Positions 24,591-36,694 of a stretch of 64,000 nucleotides of DNA are shown here, in pieces. Source of the DNA: Pyxicephalus adspersus (lineage: Eukaryota > Chordata > Amphibia > Anura > Pyxicephalidae). The stretch spans positions 66,309,496 through 66,373,495 of the forward strand of contig NC_092862.1 of assembly GCF_032062135.1 (NCBI RefSeq), written 5' to 3'. Under the pieces are notes generated by a model. The model ran no database searches. It had not been told where the DNA came from and was given only the letters and a program-made list of their open reading frames with translations. Both the position numbers and the translations under genes were made by a program. Numbering within the stretch: the first letter of the stretch is position 1; each line of letters opens with the position of its first letter.

Positions 24591-25122
24591 TGTATTGGAT
24601 TGGATACTGGAGTTTGTATTCAGTCCAATACAAAATGAGCGTTTGAATTTACCAGTTATGTACTTTGTATTAATTTTATATTATTTTGTATTGGATTGGA
24701 TACGCAAGTTTGTATCCAATCAAATACAAAATATAAATTTGAATTTCCAAGTTATTTACCTTTATTTTATTTTTTTTTATTTTTTGTATTGGATTGGATA
24801 GGGAGTTTGTATTCAATCCAATACAAAATGAGCGTTTGAATTTACCAGTTATGTACTTTGTATTATTTTATATTATTTTTTTTTTATTGGATTGGATACG
24901 CAGGTTTGTATCCAATCAAATACAAAATAAAATTTGAATTTCCAAGTTATTTACTTTTATTTTATTTTTTTTTATTTTTTGTATTGGATTGGATACGGGA
25001 GTTTGTATTCAATCCAATACAAAATGACAGTTTGAATTTACCAGTTATGTACTCTGTAATTATTTAAATTATTTTGTATTGGATTGAATACAGGAGTTTG
25101 TACTCAATCCAATACAAAATGT
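24591..25122. repeat. 97-bp palindromic tandem repeat with 195-bp dimer order
   Basis: Six units begin at about 24591, 24687, 24785, 24883, 24980 and 25075. Each starts with a hairpin, TGTATTGGATTGGATAC pairing with GTATTCAATCCAATACA across a short loop. Units alternate between type A (CAATCCAATACAAAATGAGC, ACCAGTTATGTAC) and type B (CAATCAAATACAAAAT, TTCCAAGTTATTTAC plus a T-rich spacer). The true period is therefore a dimer of about 195 bp. A truncated type B tail precedes the first unit. Confidence 0.9.
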
Positions 25123-25185
25123 TTGAATGTGTTTCAATTTGAACTTCCCACACACGCGCCGACGTCATCACGCACGCAGGGAAGA

Positions 25186-25219
25186 GCCGTCCGGTTTTTT
25201 TTTTCTCCGCCGGACGGCT
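25186..25219. other. GC-rich hairpin
   Basis: GCCGTCCGG and CCGGACGGC are separated by a T-rich loop. A perfect 16-bp palindrome, GATGCCGGCCGGCATC, follows at 25285-25300. Both lie in the GC-rich half of the TTAA-flanked element, and either could fold as RNA or as a DNA cruciform. Confidence 0.7.
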
Positions 25220-25660
25220 TCTCGCTTCAGAGATCATCCGGCGCTGGAACAAGAAGGACGTGGACGATCAGCGGGACCAGGTAAGATGCCGGCCGGCATC
25301 TTGTGTTCCGCCGGCCGGCCGGTCCCGCTGGCACCCGACGAAGGACACCCGACGCTGGAGAGGGAGAGCGGCAGACGACGATCGACGGAGGACGACGCTG
25401 GAACACGAACACGACGCTGGATGAGCACAGCGGGACCAGGTAAGTAAGGATGGGAAAAAACTCGGGGTTAACCATCCTAGCCGTTTTTTTTTTTGCCCGT
25501 ACGAAGGTCGGGCTTAACGGCTAGGAGGTTAAGGATTAAAAATGTCAAAAAAAATGGAAAAAGCAAGGGCAACATATAAATGAATGTAGGATGCTTATCT
25601 TGATATACTATTTTTAATGATCTGTATCTATGTATGTTTATTTTTGACGTATTGCACTAT

Positions 25661-25883
25661 ATTGATATGTATCAAGTTTTTGTTATTTGTATACAAAGTT
25701 TTATTGACATAACCTCGTATCGTTTATCCTGCCTTACAATAAAAATATATTTTAAAAAATTGTAATACCTTTCTTGATTGATATGTATAAAGCTGTTTTA
25801 TTCGTATACAAAGTTTTATTGACATGTATTGTTTATTTTGCCTTACAGTAAAAATATATTAAAAAAAAATTGTAATACCTTTC
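25661..25883. repeat. Tandem duplication of a ~110-bp AT-rich unit
   Basis: Two adjacent copies (about 25661-25775 and 25777-25883) share TATACAAAGTTTTATTGACAT, CTTACARTAAAAATATATT and ATTGTAATACCTTTC in the same order. The second copy has a short internal deletion. Confidence 0.8.
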
Positions 25884-26349
25884 CAATAATATTACCAGGA
25901 TAGCATCTATAGCTACTTTTGGAGGATCTCAACAGAATTCTTAGGGAAAGAGCTGAAATAATTTGAAGAAGCTATGCCATAGACTTGTATATTAAAAATG
26001 TAAACTTTCTACCAGTAGGAAATAACATACCTGTGAATTAACTGTGAACATACCTAAGTGAGTTAATTTAGGCCAAAAACTTTAGAAATTAGAACTTAGG
26101 CCAACAAGCTTCACTAAAATTTTGTCTTGAGTCCATTTAAAATCTATTTTGATTGGTTATTGGTTATATACAGTGCAACAGTTGTGCTGCATATGCAGGT
26201 AATCAATTTTTATATGGGACAGAAAAGCCCACCCATAGTTCAAATGTTCATAGTACCAAACTCACTGGGGTTGATTTAATAAAGGAGTGTAAACTGTTCC
26301 TTTAGCTAAGTGATTTATCACTATTCAAGGGAATTTTCAGCTACCTTAG

Positions 26350-26870
26350 TAATTCTGGTACTTAGTTACATAGTTAGTCAGGCTGAAAAAAGACACCAAA
26401 AGTCCATCGAGTTTAACCACCAGGGAAATAAACATACTAGAAAACCTGAATATTCTGGATAGAAAAATATATATGCACAGTTGCTCCAATGGCAGGCCTA
26501 AAACCACTGTAAAGCAATTTACTCCTGACTCCCTAATGCAAGCGTCATTTTTAAAAAAATGTAATACCCAGGTATTGTCTGTACATCTAAAAAGACATCT
26601 AGCTTTTTTCTTTGAAAAAATCTATTTAACATGCTAAAACTACTTCCCAGGGGAGTCTGTTCCACATTTTTAGAGACCTTAGATTAACTTTTGAAAGAGT
26701 AGAAAGGGAAAAGCTACTTTTCAAAGAACACCAAAACATTTTGCTTGCACATAATAAGTTAGATGAAATCAGCAAGGAAAATTTTATTGCAAGGTAATAA
26801 TTCAACTTGCTAGGCCTATAATTCTTTAGAAAATAAACCACATTGATTACAATACCTGGTATCAATCATG
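26350..26870 (+). repeat. Degraded interspersed repeat (ACATAGTTAGTCAGGCTGAAA type)
   Basis: Begins TTACATAGTTAGTCAGGCTG, then AAAAAAGACACCAAAAGTCCATC and GTTTAACCACCAGGGA, and later GGGAGTCTGTTCCACATTTT. I recognise this order as a common dispersed vertebrate repeat of amphibian and reptile genomes, but I cannot name the family with certainty. Both boundaries are approximate. Confidence 0.5.
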
Positions 26871-29256
26871 TTTTAATATTTTTCCATCAATGAAAGCGTG
26901 TTTCAATAGATAAAGTGATGCATTCTTAGTTAAATTAGACTTAGTTAAGTTTATGAATATAGTATCAGTTTTTGGGAGCCATAATGTTACTATCAGACTA
27001 TAGCTGTATGGGGCTTAATGCTGCCTTCTGCTAGACAAATCATTAGAACCCAGAAAATCACAGCATTTAGTGAATACACCATGCCCTGCAACACTGAAAT
27101 CTGTCTTTCTGTTACCACATGGCTTTTAAAGCATATGTCTGTGTCTGTTCTTATCTTATCCTGATTTATCTGCTCCCTTTAGTTACACCTAGGACCTTTT
27201 TTTAAACATTTTTTGTTTAGGGTTTTACAACAAAAGGGAGGGGTGAAGGGGGTGTAAGAGGGAAGGGAATAAAAAAGGTAGAGGGGAAGGGGAGGATCCT
27301 AGGACATTTTTTATTTGAACCTCCTAGTACACCTGTTACAATCCAAGCAATTCTGATGGTTGCATACTAGCACTATTTGTAACAATTATGTCTTTCCCAC
27401 CATCCATTGCTTTGGAGAAGAGCAAACACTCCTAGAACCTATGCCTCAGTAAGTGCCTTTAGTCTTCTGCAAATGACAAAAATATCCACCTCATTCTATA
27501 AAATTTAGATGCAGAACCTCTTCAATGATTTGCACAAAGTTTGCTCAAAATTGAATATGCAAATGTATTTTACCAGGGTCAATAAAACCAAAAGGAATGA
27601 AAAGTAAAACTTTTGTCTGCAGTAATAAATTTGATGCACACTGCCTGTATATTTGGTTATATGCATTTCACTTATTATGTACATTGCCTAATCATTTTAA
27701 AGCCACCTTTCTGTGTCCCTTTTCAGGTCTGGAACTGAGGAACGCAAAGACATGTATTTTGGTGGGATAAAACATTCATTGTGGATGGACCAACTTAGGA
27801 GGATGAATGTGCAGACCAGGACTAAACCATTTTTCTACACAAGGGGGCATTTCTTCACAAATAGTGAGGTGAATATTTTGAACAGAACACATATGCTTTA
27901 CAGTAGACATAAAAGAGATAATGTATGTCAAAACTAGAACAGACAATTCCAAAAAGGCAGGGGGTCCTTCAAACAAGTACCACCTGTCCCAGGCATCATG
28001 GTGACTAGATTTTGCCATTTGAATAGAGTGGTTTCACAAACTTTTCATCTTTTACCATGATTTTAGAGATCTACCTTGGCACATCCCATAGTTTTTGGAT
28101 CAAGATAAATTAGTTAATTGTTTAGCTATATGTGCCAAAGTATGTTCCAGACACCTATTTTAAGGTAAGGAAATGGCAAAAGATGGCAAAAGATCTTCAA
28201 CAATTCAGAACAAATCCATGTGCCTAAATACTACTGGATAGACTATGACCGGGATAACTGAAAACCTTTACAGACAATCTTCATTATCTGCAGTTCTTTT
28301 TCCTTTACAAGTACTCATGACCATCTGGTTACATTGGGTTGTTCACAGAGCAATACATACTGGATGTAAATACTTATTAACAAAGGAAGTTTAAAAAAGG
28401 GGAGGTTGTTACAGGAAAAAGTTATTGCTGAGATTAATATACCTTCTTAAATCTGTGTAAGGTGTAAATTATGTTGCCAAACCACCCCTCCGCTCCACTG
28501 CCCATATATTTTTTATTATCCTGTCTCATATTCATTTTTTGGTTTCTGATCATGGTTTTTCCACCTAGTAGTATAAAAATCAACAGTTTGCATAGTGATT
28601 CATTCATTGAAACTGCTTGTCTTACTGTTCTGTGCGAACTGAGATGGGCAAATGTACTTGGAAGGTATTATGTAGACATGGTTGAATGTGGATACATTGG
28701 TTTAATAGTGGGAGTCACTCTCAAATTGTCCATATAGGGGTGCTGTTCATTTTTAATCACAAGTGTGCTAGATGTAAATCCCAATTAGTGACATAAACAT
28801 TGTAACACAATAAAGCAAATTTAACAGAACACACATTGAAGTGAATGAAAATTAACACAGCATTAAAGCAAAAGGAATTGTACATTTGCATGTTTACATT
28901 AAGTGTAACTATACCCATTGGTGGGTGGTGAACAGCATATTTGCCAATTATGGCACAGACTTACCAGTGCGCAGCCACCCTACAGTGATGACATGTCCAG
29001 GACCTCTCATCACCACATTGGAGGAAGGGAAATTTACAGAATGCAGACACAAAGTAGATTCTTTCATGTGTTTCTGCTGTGAATATTAATGGTGAATATA
29101 TAGTTGCTATACAGTGCGTCTCTTCTCACAGCACGGGGTATGTTTTTTAAGCCAGGGCAGGATTTTGAAATATCTGATACATCGTCAGTTTTATTTTGCT
29201 GATCCAATATTTTAATTAGAGGGTTGTTTTATTGTAAAAAATCTTCACAACAATCC
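26871..29256. other. Intergenic DNA, nothing recognised
   Basis: No supported gene. A 74-codon plus-strand frame at 27713-27937 follows a CTTTTCAG sequence and could be mistaken for an exon, but no partner exon or homology is apparent. Confidence 0.45.
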
Positions 29257-29479
29257 TTAGGGTAGGTTCACACCTACCTCTGAGTCATGTGGTTCCCTGT
29301 GGCTGCTATCTTTGCTTCTACACATGGCTGTTCTACATAAGCTGGTGGCGGTGGTTGGTAATAGTACCCTATTCATTTGCTATGGGGTTGTCATGGCGGC
29401 TGCCTGAGAAGCAGCGTTTCCTGGCATGAGGAATCTGTAAATGCACTGCAACTTTTTTGCCAGTGTGAATTTAGCCTAA
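29257..29479. mobile_element. MITE with TTA/TAA ends
   Basis: The ends are inverted repeats: TTAGGGTAGGTTCACACC at left, and GTGTGAATTTAGCCTAA at right. The outermost TTA...TAA would fit a Harbinger-type 3-bp target, but the superfamily is an inference. No coding capacity. Confidence 0.65.
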
Positions 29480-32400
29480 TAGTTATTTGGTAGTACAGAT
29501 AAACACAGTAACATGTATTCTTCATAACTGTTTCTATTGTTTTATTTTGTGATAGTGTGTCCTTAACATTAACACTCTGTGCTTATCCTATTTTGCTATC
29601 TCAGAATGTTAATAGGTTTTTGGAGTGTCAATGGGAAATGAATGTGACTGCACAGTGATTCCATCCAGTTTTCGCCAGCAGGTAGTTTGGGTAAAGGACA
29701 GGTCACATTTTAACTTCTCATTTTACTTGACTAATGCTGCTGCAAAGAGGCAGCTGCAATTTCCCTGACAAAATGATAATGTTTCCATGATGCAAAGCAT
29801 GTCAGCATTTTTTTTGTGGTCTGCTTCATCTTTATATAGTTGTGCACATGACTGACACACAGTAGCCCATTTTTCAAATTGTGCAAAGACATGAGAATCC
29901 TGGAGGTTTTCAATAAAATTTAAACCTAAACATTTTATGCTAGGCATATACTGACAACCTGGACTAAGTGTTAAAATATTTTTGAACCCCGTGCTAACCA
30001 CATACTAACCCCTATTTTTGCTAAACAGCTTGGTCTGCATAATAAATAATAAAAAACATAACACAAAACAATGCTCACATGAAAACATTTTGAGGTATGA
30101 TCACCATTTTATGTAGAATTGCTGTGAGCCCAGGGCCAAGAGCTTAATCCTATTGCTAGGTGTTTCTTTTTTTTATTTCTGAGCTGGTATTTGAAAACTA
30201 CTACAGGCCTAAGTTATCAGCATGTTTACAGTAAGATCTGTCCACATTGCTTAATAGCCACCTAGCAGACTGAGCCCTGCAACATCTGGAGAAAAAAAAC
30301 TATAACTGGCTGCAATAAGACCTAATGGCAAATAAAGCATAAGGTCCAATAGTTGAAAGAATTAATAAAATACAATGTTAACTATGTTATCCCTGGATAT
30401 TTAATAAATCACATACAACCATCACAGATGTAAGTTGCACTGTGTGTAGTACAAATAATTATAATATGTCAATACGTAGATCATACAAAATGTTAGTAGC
30501 CATACCAATAAGCATCTATGATCTTTGTGACAAAACTTTAGTAACTTTAGTTGTAAGGCCAACATTTATTATAAAATGAAAAGGGATGAAAGAACTGTAA
30601 TATTATCAATTGTACACATTTAAGGTAATGTAAATTGAAGCATTATAAAAAAAAAAACTAAAAGAAAATTTTTTAAAGGAGCACATGAGAAAATGAATGT
30701 GTTAAGCTACATTAGTGTTTCTATTTTAATTAAAAAATGTAGTATTATTGTTGTTAATATTATTATTATTAATAATAATAGTAAAAATAATAATAATAAT
30801 AATAATTTGTTGCATGATAGGAATTTCTGGGACAGAGTAAGGCAGAAAACATATTGGGACTGTATGAATGCACACTTTTAACCTTATAAAACTAAGACAA
30901 TTAAAGAATATTGGAAAATAAAAATTATGATAAGGAGGATAAGGAAAGTAATGGTATAAGCTGTTTGTAATATTTTAATCATCCTTATTTTCGTTAAGGT
31001 TCTTTTTTACATTTTATACACTTTATTTTACAGTTATAACAATGAAGAGAAACATTTTTGTATACTTTTTCTATTTGTTACCTATATCCTTCAAGTTCAA
31101 TCCTAGCAAGCTACCTACCTTTCAATATTTTCTACACTATTGAAGAAAACACATCCTTGCATACTATTTTCAATGAAACTGTTTTTTTGCTATCAGAAAT
31201 ATTTAAAACATAACAAAGAACATAAACATTTGTGTGCTGCAGTGAGCTAAATTATCAGAAGTCTTCAAGTACACTTAAATGCCAAATACTTGCAATATAG
31301 TGTATTTAAGCACTGTTTAATTTAAATACACAAATTTACCATAGCAATATTGCAAATCACTATTGTAAATCAGGAATTTAACAAACATTTGCCACTTTAC
31401 TAGTATTCATACAAAAAAATGCTTTTTTCAGAGCTGCCTAATGTGACCTAAAGCCTGAAAAGGTTAAATCTCCAAGTTTCTGGTTATTTGTAGCATTTGA
31501 AATGTGTTAGAGATTAAAGGGTCTATTTATTTAGGTCACACAGATCCTGTCTGATACATTAGCTATGAGATGAGGCAAAAAGTTGTGTAATATTACTAAG
31601 CAGGAAGCAGTGTCTGCATAAGCAATGTGAAAATATGGCTGCCTCCATGTAATACATTAACTGAGACTGGTTAGGTAAATTAACGTTATGCCGACTCACA
31701 TGTACATCTAAGAAAAAATGTATTATACCCGTTTAAGGAACAAGAACAAATAATTTTACACATAGTTGAGAAAAGCCTCCAACTTCTCTGGTTACAATGC
31801 CAGAACACATTTGCTGCAGTACACTTCCCAGGATTGCATGACAGAATACAAGTATGTGAAAACCCTATCACTTTACAGAGGGATTTGATAAAATTAATAA
31901 AACACTTATAATTTTAGCTGTAGATAGTAAAATTAATCTCTAGGGCTACCTGTAAATGTCCAGTATCTGTTGTCCTCTTGTCTTTCTTGACATGTAATGC
32001 ATTCCACAATCGGTGCCAGAGTAAACTTGCTAAAATGCACAGGTTATCTGTAATCCATAGAAACCTGCCTTTAAATATATCCATTTTGAAATATTTAGGT
32101 TGTGTGTTGTATAAAAGTATTGATCTATTTAATGCTACCTTGTCTCACTAAGCTGCAAGGAAACTAGGCTGCAGTGGGAGACATAGTAAAGGACAGGTTG
32201 TATCTAGTATCAGGCATCAACTAGTTCAATGTACCTAAAATGGTATAATGTGACAAGTGGATGACAAGCCTGGAGCAGATGCTAGGGATAAGGGGAAAGG
32301 AGGAGTGAGTCAATGCTTGACAGGTATTTACTGTGACACTCTAGCACTTGTGGACTGTGCAGGAACTCTGGGCACCATCAGCAGTAGCAGAATGTATCAA

Positions 32401-32960
32401 GCACATGTTCCCCATCAACAGTACACACTTTCAACATCCCCACGCCACAGGCTGGAGGGCATATTTTTTCTAGGATAGTAAACCTTGGAAGCCATTCCTA
32501 CATTCATAAGGGAGGAAAATGTTTATAGAGTTAACACTGCCAATAAATTTCTGCCATATTTTGGAGTCTGATTAAAATTAAAGAACTTGGAAAGTGTTAA
32601 CAGCTACTAACTTGTGTCAAATCAAACAAATGGAATGATTTATTTTGTATTTGCCTGGCTTGTTATCTTTCAATACCCAGGATAAATATACATTTAAGCT
32701 AAATATTCAGAGAAATGCCGCACGTAAAATCTGGACAAACTTTGTAGAAAGCTGCCAGAAGTATGTTTCTTTGTAAAGCTGTAGCTTCAATGTGAATATG
32801 TAAAAAAGTGATCATAACAATAATATAACTCAGCAAAAGGTAGCAACATTTTCATTTGCCTTTGTAAAATCTAGTTTTGACAATTTGCTTACACCTGTAC
32901 AAGCCTCAGATGTCTGAAGAACAATCCAACCAATGCATAAAACAAACTTTCTGCAGATTT
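29480..32960. other. Intergenic DNA with AT microsatellites
   Basis: Contains (ATT/AAT)n near 30758-30806. A 92-codon minus-strand frame (29723-30001) is unrecognised. No bounded transposon or gene is supported. Confidence 0.45.
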
Positions 32961-33268
32961 AGGCTACGTACACACGTGCCATAATTGTCGTTTGAAAACA
33001 AACGATTAATGACCAATAAACGATTATTATAAGGTTCACACAATCGTTTGAACGATGCAGGAAGTGAAAGTGAATTACAGAACCATCCATGATCACTGAA
33101 GGACCATACATACAATAGATAGCAAATGATCGTCGCCCAATTAGATCCGATGAGATGGTCGTTCGTTTGCCAACGACAATCCTCGTTCATCGGGGTCATA
33201 ACAATTATAGGACGCTTACTTGTTAGTCTTTCGTTTCCAACGATAATTTATGCGTGTGTATGTAGCCT
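32961..33268. mobile_element. MITE with AGGCTACGTACACACG ends
   Basis: Terminal inverted repeats: AGGCTACGTACACACG at the left, CGTGTGTATGTAGCCT at the right. The inner part is partly palindromic as well, with repeated AACGATTA/CGTTTG motifs. No ORF; no clean target duplication could be read. Confidence 0.75.
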
Positions 33269-35584
33269 TGGAAAATATGGTATACATGTATCCTAGCATA
33301 AAAAAAAGTTGTTGTGCCTATAAACAGCAAGCATGAACCCTTGGATTTGCTTGAAGTTTTTCCACAGAAGGTATAATACCAAAAATTGTATCCGCTTATC
33401 CTGACGATTAGCCTGTTACTTGTTAACCTGCTATTGTTAGTAATTGCTCCATTTACCAATCTGGAACCTAAAATGTGTTTGTCTTAGCCTGACCTGACTA
33501 TTATTCTGCTGACTCTACTACTGTATGTTTTCTGCCTTTGCTGTCTGGGATATTTCACTACTGTAGCATCTGTCTTGACTGTTGTCAGCTTGAACCCCTG
33601 GTAACACAGATTTACCAAATTCTGCGACATTGACATTAGGTGCATCCAAACTACTGTATATCACCTAAATATTACTGCTGGAGCAGATAGTGTGTTACAT
33701 AACAGACAATGCTAATGCTAATCCATGTTACAAATACACATTATGCCACACAAATGATCTGAAAAGAATATGACAAACTTAGTTTTAATGTCCCTATACA
33801 AATAAAAGTATCATTCCCTACAAAACCAGTTTTTCAGTACTAAATACATTTTATTCACACTGTGACCATGGTAAATATGGGTGTCACTTACACTCATTGA
33901 TACACCTAATTTATCTACCTAATTTAGCAAAAAATAATCTACCATGGGCCTGATGTTTTAGCAGAGGAAAATTTGACAGGTTGATCTGACACTGATATGA
34001 AATGAAATGAAATTGCATTATAAATATACCTGTATATATATTGAATGAAAATGTCTTAATACCATCCTAATATTGAATACAACTGCATTGTACAAAGAAT
34101 ACATACGAATGGTTTAGTTATCTACAGATAAGGTTCTGGCTCCACCTAGTGAAATCTATTATGAAAAACATGCACATGAACTTTGAAGCAAAATTAAATA
34201 AACTTTTATTTTCTCTAATACGCAAATTACATTCATGAAAGTTATTAGGAGTTTTGTAAGGATTTTACACCAAAAAGTCAAGTGATGTTGATACTCTTGC
34301 TCACATATGTCATTAAAAAAAGCTATTGCCCCTTCTTCTTGCAAAATACCGAAGCAGTAAAGGTCATACTCATTGTTAAAAAGATACTTTTTATTAGAGA
34401 AACATGGAGGCTGCCATTCTTGAGCTCTCCTTCTGAACACACAAGCTTATTGACTGGCATGTTGACCCTTTTGTTTCAAGAAAAGCTTATTCACGCCAGC
34501 TTATTCACTGCATTGCATTATGTGCTGCAATGTACCAACATAATAAACCTCTACAAAGCCACTGTGGCGCACTAAGTTTAATGTTTGTTGTGTTGCAGTT
34601 TAAAAGCAGAATTGCTGCCGATACAATCTTAGGTCTATTGAAGTGCATTAGGCAGCCTATTCAAATTGATGAGCTTTCTACATGCAACACACAATAAGAT
34701 ATGTGTAATAAATAGCCTGCAACAGATCTAAGTAAATTGACTGTAAGAGTCATGCAGGTGAGGGCTTTAGACACTTTTACATCTGCATGCTTATACTAGG
34801 TTAGTGACTCAAACTGTTAATGGAAATGGCCAATATAGGCATACAATCAAATATTACTATACTGATAATTATTTTTAAATTCTAATCGCAATAAAATGGT
34901 CATACTGTATGCTGCCTGTTTTTACTTTTTAACTCATATCCCACAAAAATTCAAAATTATTATTATATACAGGATGCAGAAAGTGCAGCTATTTCAAAGC
35001 CAGTGAGAACCTTTATTTAAAAAAATGATACTGACCTTTACCTTCACAGAGTCGATCCCTCTGCAATCAGATTACATTCAGTCCCACTTTGGATTTCTTC
35101 CTTTCCCACTGGGCACCGCCACTAATCTCACTGTGCATGTGTGACATCGGCCTTTTTCTTACATTAGAGGAAAGCCCCGAACTTGGATATGTGTAGAAAA
35201 TCAGCCCGCAGTCTCCTGTGATACGTGACATATGCATCCCAGGAAGCTCTGGGTTTCCCATTCAGTCTTTACCGCTGTGGCAGTCAAGAAAAAAGGGGAG
35301 GGGGTCTCCCCTTTAAATTTTAAAAAAATTAAATAAACACATTTTCCCCTTAAATAAAAGAGTTAGTCTCCCTTTTATATAAACTAAAAATGTGATGATA
35401 GGTCCGCTTTACCGGGGTTGAAGTTATTACCCCATCTTACACCAGAAGAACAAATCAAATGCCTCCACACTCTATCCTTTCCCCTAATTACAGCATTTCC
35501 ATTATATATGTTTGTAAAATTTTTCTCACTACTCTGCTTTGATAAGGTTTATTGTCATTCCTCCCATATACATACTGTATGCCT
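33269..35584. other. Intergenic DNA, little recognised
   Basis: No gene is supported. A short GC-richer block at about 35040-35300 resembles part of 37000-37320 in composition and may be a degraded DNA element, but I cannot align ends. Confidence 0.4.
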
Positions 35585-35740
35585 CACTATGTAAGATCTT
35601 TTAGACAGGGTCCTCTCCTGTGTCATTGTTTGTATTTGTCTGTCATTTATATTTGTCTGTTATTTGCAGCCGCTATTTAATGTACAGCGCTGTGTAATAT
35701 GTTGGCGCTTTATAAAAATAAAATATTAACAATAATCAAT
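35585..35740 (+). mobile_element. LINE 3' end, plus orientation
   Basis: Has GACAGGGTCCTCTCCTGTGT, CTATTTAATGTACAGCGCTG and ATATGTTGGCGCTTTATA, the reverse complement of the LINE 3' ends at 9.4, 42.5 and 45.2 kb. It then passes into AT-rich tail sequence. Confidence 0.7.
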
Positions 35741-35794
35741 ATTAATTATAATTCAAGTAATATTACTATGCCCAATTATTATTTTCATTATTAA

Positions 35795-35905
35795 TATTAT
35801 TAATAAAAATAATAATAATAATAATTTGTATTTATATAGCACCAACATGTTACAGAGTGATTTACTACGTCCATAGTCTTGTCGCATCCCCAAATTTTAT
35901 TCACA
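35795..35905 (-). mobile_element. LINE 3' end, minus orientation
   Basis: (AAT)n at about 35804-35824 is followed by TTGTATTTATATAGCACCAA and CATGTTACAGAGTG. It lies tail to tail with the plus-oriented copy about 60 bp away. Confidence 0.6.
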
Positions 35906-36300
35906 GGTCATTACATGAGTTGAATGTTTTGATATTTGTAATACCATCTGAGGAAAAGGGGGTTATGGATACAGGAGTTACAGGTAGGGGTAAAGCTGAG
36001 ATTTACAGTCATTATTAGCTTCAAGCTATGTATATTCACATACAAAGTGCTAAACACTGAAACAAAATGCACTCTTGCACTGTATATTCGTGCTGAAATG
36101 TTTACATTGAGATTCCAGTACCAAAAAGCAAAATAAACTAATTTTTACACTCCAATATAGCATTCACCACCTCCTTCTGCACTAGATCTTGCCGGAAGAG
36201 AAAATTTTGTGACCCACTGAAAGGAGAATTTATTGAAACAGCTGAGGTAAAAAAAGTCACATCAACAAACAAATCATGAGTATAATAAAGTGATTTACCT

Positions 36301-36528
36301 CTTCACTGTCGCTGTCTGTGTCAAATTCATCACGTCCTTCTTGCCAAAGACAGTTCATGACTTGTGTCTTGCAGCATGTACTGATTTTGTTCAGGGTCAT
36401 CAGTTTAAAAGGCATGCATATGTGATCCTCTATATCCCCATTCTCAAATGAGTGTTGGTTGCTTTTTATTCTTTCGTCCCCGATTAATGCATTTTTTTTG
36501 TTTTCAATGCCTCCAATATTTTGTCTGG
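36301..36528 (-). CDS. Candidate coding exon, possible alternative 5' exon of mylk4
   Basis: A 228-bp open block on the minus strand with an acceptor-like tract (TTATTGTTCTTTTCCAG|ACAAA) and donor (GAAGAG|GTAAAT). It reads QNIGGIENKKN at the start and ends in an acidic run, DEFDTDSDSEE. The exit phase is 0, which fits splicing to mylk4 exon 2 (8127), skipping exon 1. Splicing into exon 1 would instead meet the in-frame stop before the ATG. The frame also stays open upstream of the acceptor to an ATG at 36547 (ACCATGT), so it could be a first exon. The acidic end resembles mylk4 exons 3-4 in style. No homology is recognised, so it may be an unrelated or chance block. Confidence 0.4.
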
Positions 36529-36694
36529 AAAAGAACAATAAACACATGGTACAAATTTTTAAAAAATACTCAACAAACTTAAATGACTAAATAACAATCT
36601 GATACTGTAAATTTGAAATATATGCAGAATAATACCGACAACAAACCAGTAATATTTACTGCAAAAAAACTATCCAAATAATAAATACTGTTTC

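Larger units (their letters stand above)
24399..25532. mobile_element. 1.1-kb TTAA-flanked element with palindromic satellite core
   Basis: It is bounded by TTAA at both sides with weak inverted ends: TTAACCACCTGAGCGTTA at left, and TAACGGCTAGGAGGTTAA at right. The right end resembles those of the TTAA-flanked MITE at 19.4 kb, so both look like one piggyBac-like family. The left half is an AT-rich tandem array (24591-25122). The right half (25140-25450) is abruptly GC-rich with strong hairpins. No transposase motif is visible; open frames in both halves reflect repetition or composition. Confidence 0.6.

Noticed and set aside
24595..25067. Two plus-strand frames in the 24.6-25.1 kb tract
   Set aside because: They are translations of the 97-bp tandem repeat, with the same peptide recurring.
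25127..25475. Open frames of up to 106 codons in the GC-rich segment on both strands
   Set aside because: Overlapping open frames on both strands reflect high GC and few stops, not a gene.
27713..27937. 74-codon plus-strand frame after a CTTTTCAG acceptor-like site
   Set aside because: No donor at a sensible place, no partner exon and no recognisable protein.
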